This document shows positions 53,544 through 60,213 of a stretch of DNA of 64,000 bases, one piece after another. The notes beneath the pieces are model-generated. The model searched no databases and was not told the DNA's origin. It saw nothing but the letters and a program-made list of their open reading frames with translations. The number at the start of each line of letters is the position of its first letter. The first letter of the stretch is position 1. Origin of the DNA: MGIIb-O3 sp046710875 (GTDB lineage: Archaea; Thermoplasmatota; Poseidoniia; Poseidoniales; Thalassarchaeaceae); the NCBI GenBank assembly GCA_046710875.1, contig JBKEHQ010000002.1:10203-74202 (forward strand). The letters are read 5' to 3'. A program made the position numbers and the translations under genes.

Positions 53544-53660
53544 GGGAATGCCGCAGAATTGGTTGGTTGGGCTTACCAATACTCCCATGGAAATAGTAAC
53601 TAGTAGATTGGGAGGAACTCAGAAACCCACACAACCAATGTTGATTAGTTGGGGTACGCT

Positions 53661-54743
53661 TTACTTCTTCCAATCTTCAAGAGAGATATTGTTTTCTTCG
53701 GTGAATACACGTTCGCCCAGACTTCCACCATAGCGTGGTAATCCTTCCATAGAATTTCTTGGCACACAATCTTCGATGTTTTCCATATCTTGATCAGTTA
53801 GTGTGTAGGAGAGAGATACTGCCTTAGAATTTTCTTCCATATGTTTAGTGTTACCCGTGCCTGGAATTGGTACAACACCAGCGCCGTTGAGGGTGTCTCT
53901 ACCCTTTTTGTGGACCCAAGCAAGGCTGAGTGTGCTGAGAGGAACTCCCTTCTGCTTAGCTAACTCTTCAAGTAACGAAGCAAGTTCACGCTCACCATCT
54001 TTGACAGCATATCCGACACCCCCCATCTTTCTGAAATCCATTCGTCCCATTGTTTCTGTATTGAGAGATGTGTCGGCTAACAGGCCACGGCCGATAGGTG
54101 CGTAGGCAACTATACCAATGCCAAGTTCAGCGCAAAGTGGGACAATTTCATCTTCTAATTCACGAGAGTATAGAGACCATTCCATCTGAACACATGTCAA
54201 CGGACAAACGGCATGTGCTCTCCGAATCGTTTCGGCTGAAGCTTCAGACAAGCCAACAAATTTTATTTTCCCCTCAGTAATGAGTTCATTCATTGCCTCC
54301 ATGGTGATTTCTATGGGGACGTTTGGATCTATTCGGTGGACGTAGTATAGGTCAATGCATTCTATACCCATATTTTTGAGAGATTTATAGCACATATTCT
54401 TGACGTCCTTTTTCTTTCCAGACTTCATGACTTTGGTTGCTACTTGATATTTTCCTTTACTTTGGGAGAGACCAAGTTTCATCCTTTTTTCAGAGGACTT
54501 CACTGTAGGAAACCACGAACCAAATATCATTCCTGACAAGTTCGTGTAAATCTGAGCAGTATCAAAATGTGTTACTCCTGTCTCGATGCAACGATTAATG
54601 AGTTCTGCCACACCTTTGTTTGAGACGTCGTTATTTTTTCCGTACAGGTCTCGTTTACCCATGGTGATGCCAACTGACATCATGCCTATGCCTTGTTCTG
54701 ATGTGATGAAACCTTGTGTCCCGAGTTTTTTCTGTTGGATCAT
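53661..54743 (-). CDS. Aldo/keto reductase
   Basis: A 360-residue NADPH-dependent aldo/keto reductase (AKR) of the YghZ/Tas-like TIM-barrel group. The start MIQQKKLGTQGFITSEQGIGMMSVGI, the catalytic set in THFDTAQIYTN (Asp, Tyr), KVMKSGKK (Lys) and YYVHRIDPNVPIE (His), and the C-terminal GVVPIPGTGNTKHMEEN cofactor loop are all present. It reduces aldehydes or ketones; the substrate is unknown. The ATG is preceded by AAGGAAGG, a strong ribosome site, and much of its DNA is markedly richer in G+C (53881-53940: 34 of 60) than the neighbours, suggesting transfer. It follows the regulator gene on the same strand. Confidence 0.88.
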   Translation of the reverse strand: MIQQKKLGTQGFITSEQGIGMMSVGITMGKRDLYGKNNDVSNKGVAELINRCIETGVTHFDTAQIYTNLSGMIFGSWFPTVKSSEKRMKLGLSQSKGKYQVATKVMKSGKKKDVKNMCYKSLKNMGIECIDLYYVHRIDPNVPIEITMEAMNELITEGKIKFVGLSEASAETIRRAHAVCPLTCVQMEWSLYSRELEDEIVPLCAELGIGIVAYAPIGRGLLADTSLNTETMGRMDFRKMGGVGYAVKDGERELASLLEELAKQKGVPLSTLSLAWVHKKGRDTLNGAGVVPIPGTGNTKHMEENSKAVSLSYTLTDQDMENIEDCVPRNSMEGLPRYGGSLGERVFTEENNISLEDWKK

Positions 54744-54780
54744 ATATTTCCTTCCTTTCGTACTTCGCCAACTTCGGGAT

Positions 54781-54812
54781 TATTATAAGATAGAAAGTTG
54801 CAATGTTGTAAC
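54781..54812 (-). promoter_or_regulatory. Aldo/keto reductase promoter with upstream palindrome
   Basis: On the minus strand a TATA-like TCTTATAATA (54781-54790) lies about 40 bases before the AKR ATG, with a ribosome site between. Directly upstream is the palindrome GTTGCA-ATGT-TGTAAC (54797-54812), whose half-sites differ by one base. The same 6-4-6 motif appears upstream of the regulator gene. Confidence 0.55.
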
Positions 54813-54837
54813 TTAGAATAATCGGATGTAGTTTTTT

Positions 54838-55182
54838 TCATTTTTTTTCCTTAAGACCGTAATGGAGCAGGCTATTCAAAATTGGTTTTACAATATCAAA
54901 CGAATTAGTTACATGGTATTCAACAGCGGTTGAGTTCTTGGATAACTCTTTTCTTTCAATTATTCCAATATCTTCGAGTTCGCTAAGTCTTCTTGTTAAG
55001 GTTGTGGAATCTGTCTGTGATGATTTCTTAATTTCTGAAAATCGTAATCCATCCTTTATAGTGCCAAAGACATAAATCACATGCAACATTTTTGATTTTG
55101 ATAAAATGCGTAGAAGTTCTTGAATTCTCTTAGAAGCGAGTTCATTTTTCGTTTCCCATTCATTGAGTGTTGCGTCTCCCAT
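54838..55182 (-). CDS. HxlR-type winged-helix regulator
   Basis: A 114-residue winged-helix protein of the HxlR group: ELLRILSKSKMLHVIYVFGTIKDGLRFSEIKKSSQTDSTTLTRRLSELEDIGIIERK, then the wing VEYHVTNS and a C-terminal dimerisation helix PILNSLLHYGLKE. Such proteins are usually local repressors or activators responding to aldehydes, quinones or redox state; no redox Cys is seen here. The gene lies upstream of the aldo/keto reductase on the same strand, and both have a similar palindrome just upstream of their TATA boxes, so autoregulation plus control of the reductase is likely (inference). ATG 55182. Confidence 0.8.
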   Translation of the reverse strand: MGDATLNEWETKNELASKRIQELLRILSKSKMLHVIYVFGTIKDGLRFSEIKKSSQTDSTTLTRRLSELEDIGIIERKELSKNSTAVEYHVTNSFDIVKPILNSLLHYGLKEKK

Positions 55183-55217
55183 GAAATTAGGAAGGTGATT
55201 TACTATTCAAATCTTGA

Positions 55218-55233
55218 GTTACAATAGTGTGAC
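55218..55233 (-). promoter_or_regulatory. Operator-like palindrome upstream of the HxlR gene
   Basis: GTTACA-ATAG-TGTGAC is an imperfect palindrome in the same 6-4-6 form as the site before the aldo/keto reductase (GTTRCA-N4-TGTRAC consensus, 12 of 16 bases equal). It sits just upstream of a weak A/T-rich TATA element on the minus strand, about 35 bases from the HxlR start codon. Confidence 0.5.
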
Positions 55234-55254
55234 TAAAACAGCTGATTCTACCTC

Positions 55255-55299
55255 CAAACGCATGGGCACCCCTTCAATCCACTGGTAATCGGATGGGTA
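55255..55299. repeat. Right copy of the flanking imperfect repeat
   Basis: AAACGCATGGGC (55255-55266) through ATCCACTGGTAATCGGATGGGTA (55277-55299). It matches the copy at 53473-53515, in the same orientation, about 1.8 kb away. The AKR and HxlR genes lie between the two copies. Confidence 0.65.
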
Positions 55300-55335
55300 C
55301 CCTTACGCTCTTATACACTCTGATAGGTACCCTTT
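55261..55335. repeat. About 30-bp iterated GGTACCC motif
   Basis: GATGGGTACCCTT begins at 55292 and GATAGGTACCCTT at 55322, exactly 30 bases apart; CATGGGCACCCCTT at 55261 is a third, looser copy 31 bases upstream. The first two also share a following GCTC. The core GGTACC is palindromic. The group lies 60-130 bases before the start of the DUF898-like gene and about 80 bases before that of the HxlR gene. Confidence 0.5.
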
Positions 55336-55393
55336 GCTCCAAGTTGGATCATATGGTTACATGGATTATACATGGTAGGTTAAAGTATTCTGT

Positions 55394-55810
55394 ATGGGGA
55401 ACAACTATAACTCCACAAGAAGATGGAATAATATGGAGACAGGAGTGAACGGGGTAAAGTCAGCCCCATCGACGAGCATTGAAAATGACGCATTTGGAAC
55501 AGGAACTTGGTCGATACAGAAGGCAGAAAAAGGCCTTGACATGTTCTTCTTGGGGTGGGCGCTATTTATGTTAAACAGCGTAACAATTTTCTTGGCCGTT
55601 CCCTGGACCTCGGTGATATACTACAACGCATGGTCAAAGAAGGTAAGCATCGATGGTAGATCCGTGAAGTTCACCGGAAATGCTGGGGAATTTTTCTTGA
55701 TTTGGGTCAAGACTCTTGTCTTGAGCGTAATCACTCTCACGCTGTACTGGTGGTTCGTTGGTAGCGCAAACAAGGCCAGATGGGTCGACTCTAACCTTTC
55801 TTGGGCGTAA
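55394..55810 (+). CDS. DUF898-like small membrane protein
   Basis: A 138-residue protein. A polar N-terminus (about 45 residues) precedes a hydrophobic helix MFFLGWALFMLNSVTIFLAVPW, a polar loop AWSKKVSIDGRSVKFTGNAGE, and a second hydrophobic segment FFLIWVKTLVLSVITLTLYWWFVG, ending NKARWVDSNLSW. The IDGRSVKFTGNAGEFF and YWWFVGSANKARW phrases resemble DUF898 (YjgN-like) proteins, whose function is unknown. The DNA is G+C-richer than its surroundings (55501-55560: 30 of 60). It diverges from the HxlR gene across the iterated motifs and lies 174 bases from tRNA-Gln. Confidence 0.68.
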   Translation: MGNNYNSTRRWNNMETGVNGVKSAPSTSIENDAFGTGTWSIQKAEKGLDMFFLGWALFMLNSVTIFLAVPWTSVIYYNAWSKKVSIDGRSVKFTGNAGEFFLIWVKTLVLSVITLTLYWWFVGSANKARWVDSNLSWA

Positions 55811-55851
55811 GTTGATTTCTTGACCTCCGCTATGACTTCGCCCAATCAACT
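55801..55851. other. Overlapping inverted repeats after the DUF898 gene
   Basis: TTGGGCG (55801-55807) pairs with CGCCCAA (55839-55845), and AGTTGATT (55810-55817) with AATCAACT (55844-55851). The two stems share two bases on the 3' side and so exclude each other in full. They straddle the stop codon of the DUF898-like gene and could form a terminator. Confidence 0.4.
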
Positions 55852-55927
55852 GCACAGTCCCGTACAGGGAAGAAAGAATCGGCTTTGGTCTAGCAGAGAT
55901 GGAAGTATAATCTTCTCTTCATGTTAG

Positions 55928-55950
55928 ATTGCTGATAATGATTCAGCAAT
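55928..55950. other. Perfect 8-bp hairpin between DUF898 gene and tRNA-Gln
   Basis: ATTGCTGA (55928-55935) and TCAGCAAT (55943-55950) pair perfectly around a 7-base loop, 34 bases from the tRNA-Gln 3' end. It may be a terminator of either transcript or a remnant of an element boundary. Confidence 0.4.
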
Positions 55951-55983
55951 AACTGATCACAACTCTTCGTAATTGCAGGAAAT

Positions 55984-56059
55984 TGGTAGTCCCTCCCGGA
56001 TTCGAACCAGGGTCGTGGGATCCAGAACCCCACATGATGGACCACTACACTAAGGGACT
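55984..56059 (-). tRNA. tRNA-Gln (CTG)
   Basis: Read on the minus strand, the acceptor AGTCCCT (56059-56053) pairs with AGGGACT (55994-55988). The anticodon stem TGGGG/TCCCA closes a loop TTCTGGA with anticodon CTG at 56025-56023, decoding CAG (Gln). The T arm has CCTGG/CCGGG around TTCGAAT, and discriminator A and CCA (55986-55984) are encoded. AGTCCC is the usual archaeal tRNA-Gln start. Its 3' end points at the G+C-richer accessory segment, a common place for element insertion, though no copy of the tRNA end was found at the far side. Confidence 0.95.
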
Positions 56060-56092
56060 ATGACCTTCGGGAGATAGGCTGAGTTTTAATAA

Positions 56093-57130
56093 TCAATTGA
56101 TGTCACGAAATCTCTGATTAATCAAATCTAAACTTGCAGGAGTAGGTCTACCTTCTTCCAAACTTAGTTTAGACAATGGAGTATCTGTAAGGCCAAGAAT
56201 TTCAGTAGCAGTAGGCATCTCTCCATTATAATAAAGTAAGCCCGTTACATGCTTATTCTGACTTTCAGCCCTATGAACTGCTCCCAATGCAGATACAATA
56301 TCTGTTGTATCATGTGATGAACCTATTGTTTCAAGAACAATTTTAGATCCATCAAACAATTCTATTTCTCTATATTGGCCTTCTGGTATATCAACTTCTT
56401 CAAGGGGAGAAAAATGCGAGATATAATCAACGATGTGCAATACTTCATCATTTTCTTTCACATAATTATATGATCTATATGATTCATCATTATTTGCAAA
56501 AGTAACACAAGGCGAAATTACATCAATTATCGCCATTCCTTTATGACTCATAGCCGCACGTAGCAATGCAGTTAGTTGCTTTTTACTGCCAGAAAATGAT
56601 CTTGCTACAAAACTACATCCAAGATTCAAAGCCATCGCGCATAGATCAATGGGGTTTTGACTATTTATTGCACCCTTTTTCTTTTTGGAACCTTTCTCAA
56701 CCGTGGCACTATATTGGCCCTTTGTTAGTCCGTAAACGCCATTATTCTCTATGATATAAACCATATCTAAATTTCTACGTATGGCATGGATAAATTGCCC
56801 TATTCCAATACTTGCAGTATCTCCATCTCCTGATACTGCAATAAATGACAAATCCTTGTTTATCATATTAGCTCCAGTTGTGACTGAAGGCATTCTACCA
56901 TGAACTGTATTGAATCCATGACTTTTACCTAGGAAGTATGCTGGAGTCTTAGATGAGCATCCAATTCCACTCATTTTAGCTATACCTTCGGGAGGTAAAC
57001 CATTTTCCCAAGCAGCCTGAATTATCACATTTGAAATCTGGTCATGCCCGCATCCAGGGCAAAGAGACGATTTACCTCCTTTATATTCCGATTTATCTAA
57101 ATCTATTACATTCAATTTTAATATGGACAT
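56093..57130 (-). CDS. korB: 2-oxoacid:ferredoxin oxidoreductase, beta subunit
   Basis: A 345-residue thiamine-diphosphate subunit. CPGCGHD (N-terminal) and GIGCSSKTPAYF carry cluster-binding Cys, and the diphosphate/Mg motif is SGDGDTASIGIGQFIHAIRRNLDMVYIIENNGVYGLTKGQ. Short length, Cys pattern and pairing with a fused gamma/alpha subunit match the two-subunit KorAB/OorAB type, which oxidises 2-oxoglutarate (or another 2-oxoacid) to the acyl-CoA and reduces ferredoxin. Its start codon shares a base with the stop codon of the alpha gene, so they are translationally coupled. Confidence 0.9.
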   Translation of the reverse strand: MSILKLNVIDLDKSEYKGGKSSLCPGCGHDQISNVIIQAAWENGLPPEGIAKMSGIGCSSKTPAYFLGKSHGFNTVHGRMPSVTTGANMINKDLSFIAVSGDGDTASIGIGQFIHAIRRNLDMVYIIENNGVYGLTKGQYSATVEKGSKKKKGAINSQNPIDLCAMALNLGCSFVARSFSGSKKQLTALLRAAMSHKGMAIIDVISPCVTFANNDESYRSYNYVKENDEVLHIVDYISHFSPLEEVDIPEGQYREIELFDGSKIVLETIGSSHDTTDIVSALGAVHRAESQNKHVTGLLYYNGEMPTATEILGLTDTPLSKLSLEEGRPTPASLDLINQRFRDIN

Positions 57131-58911
57131 TATATTTCCTCCAATACTTCTAGAATTTTCTCTGAATATAGTCTTGCTCGAGGGGGCATACCATCGCTAT
57201 ATGCAACGCTATGAATTTTACTTAGTAATTCTAGAGGAAGCTCTTTTCTTAAAATCCCAAATAATTGGCCATCTCTATTCATTTCTAGAACTATATTTTT
57301 ATCATGCTTAGAAATAAATTCTTCTAAATTGGAATGATATGGTAAAGCCCTGACCCTACAAGTACTGACAGATAAACCAGTTCTTTCTAAAATATCATCT
57401 ATTTCTCCAATAGTATTTTCCATAGATCCATAAAATATTATTCCTACTTCCTTGATTTCTTCTTCAATTATGACTGGAGAGGGCAAATTATCTCGTGATC
57501 CCTCGATCTTTTCACGTAGCCTCATCATAGTTTTTTGATAAACAGCAGGATCTTCGGAGTAAACTCCATCTTCGTCATGCCCTGTTCCTCGATATAGGAT
57601 GGGATCAAGTCCACTTCCAGGTAATGTCCTGTAGGGTATTCCATCTCCATCTACATCTCGGTATCTTCCATAATTCTCAATAGAATCTAGTTTTTCCTGG
57701 GTGTAAATAACTTTACCTCTATCCATTTGCTTATCTGGATAAACAAATCCTTCAGTAGACCACCTATTCATACCTAAATCTAAATCACTAAATCCGAATA
57801 CCATGGTTTGATATCTCTCAGCATAGTCAAACGCCCTCCATCCAAATTCAAAACATTCATTTACAGTTCCAGGAATAAGTACGATATGCTGCGTATCGCC
57901 ATGGCTGGCTTCGTATAGCATTGACAAGTCTCCTTGTTGGGTCCTTGTGGGAAGGCCTGTTGAAGGGCCTACGCGATTAACATCCCATATTACTCCAGGT
58001 ACTTCAGCAAAATAAGACAATCCAATAAATTCTGACATCAAAGAAATGCCCGGGCCACTGGTGCAAGTCATACCTCGACCTCCTGCCCAACCAGCACCTA
58101 TTACCATTCCAACGGCGGCTAACTCATCTTCTGCTTGAATGACGGCACAGGTAGTGCCTCCATCTTTTGCAGTTCTAAGTTCTGGTATCCATTTTATTAT
58201 TCCTTCTGCAACCGAAGATGAAGGCGTTATTGGATACCAAGCTAGCATATTTATTCCCCCATATATAGAGCCCAAAGCAGTAGCTTCATTACCTTCTATT
58301 AGATAGGTATCGGGATTTTTTTCTATTTTTTCTACTCTAAATGTTGTTGTATTCTCCCAATTTTCTTTTGCATGAGTGATACCTTCACCAATTGCTCGCA
58401 AATTCATTTCAATTGCCTTTTCTTTACCTTTGAATTGAGAATGAACGGCCTTTTCCATATCTTTAATATCTATTCCAAGTAAATATGCAAGCCCACCAAC
58501 ATAATACATATTTGCCATCATTTTTGCGAATTTTGGCGCTATGCCTCTGGCCATTTTTGTCATTGGCATACTGAATACTGTACAATCATCTCTTTCAACG
58601 GGAAGTTTTACATCTTCATTGTAAATAACAACTGTACCTGGTTCCATTTTATCAATATCATCTTGCCAGGTATCTTTATTCATCAAAATCTGAATGTCAG
58701 TTTTGTCACCCGGGGCTTGATATCCGTATTCACTAGCTCGAATTATGAACCACGTCGGTAGGCCCGAAATATTACTTGGAAACAAATTTTTACCACTTAC
58801 TGGGACCCCCATTTCAAACATGCTGTGTAATATAATTAGATTTGAAGATTGGGAACCAGTTCCATTAGCAGTGGCGATATTAATTACAAAATTATTGACA
58901 TCAGATTCCAT
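57130..58911 (-). CDS. korA: 2-oxoacid:ferredoxin oxidoreductase, fused gamma-alpha subunit
   Basis: About 593 residues from ATG 58911 (GTG 58929 is an alternative). The N-terminal third is a gamma domain (NIATANGTGSQSSNLIILHSMFEMGVPVSGKNLFPS), followed by the alpha domain with ANEATALGSIYGGINMLAWYPITPSSSVAE, the GAGWAGGRGMTCTSGPGISLMSEFIGLSYFAEVPGVIWDVNRVGPSTGLPTR block and a C-terminal EIDDILERTGLSVSTCRVRALPYH domain. It binds the 2-oxoacid and CoA and completes the enzyme with the beta subunit. The GTGSQSSN stretch is the gamma-domain signature; the pair supplies reduced ferredoxin and succinyl-CoA for a TCA cycle. Confidence 0.9.
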   Translation of the reverse strand: MESDVNNFVINIATANGTGSQSSNLIILHSMFEMGVPVSGKNLFPSNISGLPTWFIIRASEYGYQAPGDKTDIQILMNKDTWQDDIDKMEPGTVVIYNEDVKLPVERDDCTVFSMPMTKMARGIAPKFAKMMANMYYVGGLAYLLGIDIKDMEKAVHSQFKGKEKAIEMNLRAIGEGITHAKENWENTTTFRVEKIEKNPDTYLIEGNEATALGSIYGGINMLAWYPITPSSSVAEGIIKWIPELRTAKDGGTTCAVIQAEDELAAVGMVIGAGWAGGRGMTCTSGPGISLMSEFIGLSYFAEVPGVIWDVNRVGPSTGLPTRTQQGDLSMLYEASHGDTQHIVLIPGTVNECFEFGWRAFDYAERYQTMVFGFSDLDLGMNRWSTEGFVYPDKQMDRGKVIYTQEKLDSIENYGRYRDVDGDGIPYRTLPGSGLDPILYRGTGHDEDGVYSEDPAVYQKTMMRLREKIEGSRDNLPSPVIIEEEIKEVGIIFYGSMENTIGEIDDILERTGLSVSTCRVRALPYHSNLEEFISKHDKNIVLEMNRDGQLFGILRKELPLELLSKIHSVAYSDGMPPRARLYSEKILEVLEEI

Positions 58912-59023
58912 CTTTTTACGTAACTCCACAATTTGTCACTGAACAGTCCCTTGTCCAGTAAGTAACTTGCGAGCATATTAAGTCTTTAGCCATTACCATT
59001 ACTCACTTCTTTTGTCACCTTAA

Positions 59024-59036
59024 TTTATAATATGTT
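59024..59036 (+). promoter_or_regulatory. TATA box of the cyclophilin gene
   Basis: TTTATAATATGTT lies 29 bases before the ATG at 59053. The same 13-base string occurs 32 bases before the membrane regulator gene at 23196. The spacing fits leaderless transcription. Confidence 0.5.
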
Positions 59037-59052
59037 TCCGCTGCCATTTTGA

Positions 59053-60150
59053 ATGAGTAGTATCCCGCAGAGCATGATGTCCGTACCGGAGACTCTGCAA
59101 AAGGCATGGGATGATGCTAATACATTAATAGAAAAGATAGAGCCAGAAAAAGCTTTAGATATTCTTAGAGATGTAGCTTGGAAAGAATGTAAAAGCGATG
59201 CCCAAAGAGCAAAAACATCTAGATATGCTGCAGATGCAGGATGCCTTTGGGGAGAAATAGACTCTAATTCTCAAAAGAAACGTTGGCAAAAAGCATATAA
59301 TAATTATAAGACTGCTTTAAATTTTGATCCCAAAGACAAAGAAACACGTAGACGTATGAATAAATTAGCATCCATGATGGATGAAAATTCTATTTCAATA
59401 AAAGGAGGATTCCAGATGTTTGACGAAGGTAACCCTACTCCTAGCGGAATGTTTGTTATTTTTGTTACGATTATGTTATTCCTTGTATCATTTAAAGTTA
59501 TTACAGATACCGTCGATCCCGATGGAGTGGGCCTTTGGAATGCTATTAAGGGAGAAAATCAAACATCTGAATTATTAAATGGAACTGTTATGATGGAAGT
59601 TTCTTACGTGGATTCTGATGGCGAACGCATCGATGCCACAATTGAAATTTTATTAAATTCTGATTTTGCGCCAAAACATGTTGAAAACTTCCTACAGTTA
59701 ACAAATGATCTTAGATACGATAATACGGAATTTCATAGGGTTATAGATGGTTTTATGATTCAAGGCGGCGATATAGATCACCTAAGTGGAATGGGGGGAT
59801 ATGCCGGTAAATGGTTCGGTTATTGTAATGGTCAGGCTTCCAATTCTCCTGCAGATTGTGATTCGAGTGAATGGACAATACCTGATGAAACATCCTCGGA
59901 GGTCCCTGGATTACTCCATGAATCATGTACGATTTCTATGGCAAAGACTTCCGCACCAAATACAGGGGGCTCTCAATTCTTCCTGATTCCTCAGGATAGT
60001 GAACCCCATCATTTAGATGGAGTTCATACAGTATTTGGGCAAATAATTAATGGTTGTGAGCATGTAACAGCCATAAGCAATATTGAAACTGATTCAAGTG
60101 ATAAACCTGTTAATACAGTAATGCTGAAAAAAGCATATTTAAAAGTTTGA
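59053..60150 (+). CDS. Membrane-tethered cyclophilin with TPR-like domain
   Basis: A 365-residue protein. Residues 1-115 are helical, with TPR-like repeats (AWDDANTLIEKIEPEKALDIL, WQKAYNNYKTALNFDPKDKETRRRM) on the cytoplasmic side. A membrane helix (132-152, GMFVIFVTIMLFLVSFKVI) leads to an external cyclophilin-type peptidyl-prolyl isomerase (about 175-365) with NTEFHRVIDGFMIQGGD, GGSQFFLIPQ and VHTVFGQIING, which contain the catalytic Arg, the QGGD loop and the substrate Phe. It probably assists folding of exported proteins. It has four Cys in the external domain that could form disulfides. Confidence 0.88.
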   Translation: MSSIPQSMMSVPETLQKAWDDANTLIEKIEPEKALDILRDVAWKECKSDAQRAKTSRYAADAGCLWGEIDSNSQKKRWQKAYNNYKTALNFDPKDKETRRRMNKLASMMDENSISIKGGFQMFDEGNPTPSGMFVIFVTIMLFLVSFKVITDTVDPDGVGLWNAIKGENQTSELLNGTVMMEVSYVDSDGERIDATIEILLNSDFAPKHVENFLQLTNDLRYDNTEFHRVIDGFMIQGGDIDHLSGMGGYAGKWFGYCNGQASNSPADCDSSEWTIPDETSSEVPGLLHESCTISMAKTSAPNTGGSQFFLIPQDSEPHHLDGVHTVFGQIINGCEHVTAISNIETDSSDKPVNTVMLKKAYLKV

Positions 60151-60213
60151 TTTTATTTTAATTTTAGTAGGGTTAAAAGGACCTTGCCTACTCGAAAGAA
60201 TGTAGGTATCTTT

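Noticed and set aside
53405..53660. Duplicate of the tRNA-Gln 3' end as an attachment site
   Set aside because: No stretch matching CCCGGATTCGAACC or the acceptor was found on the far side of the module.
53428..53733. A 101-residue open frame on the plus strand
   Set aside because: It runs over the repeat and hairpin and then antisense into the end of the aldo/keto reductase; the protein has no family features and is Pro/Ser/Thr-rich, as expected of chance frames in G+C-richer DNA.
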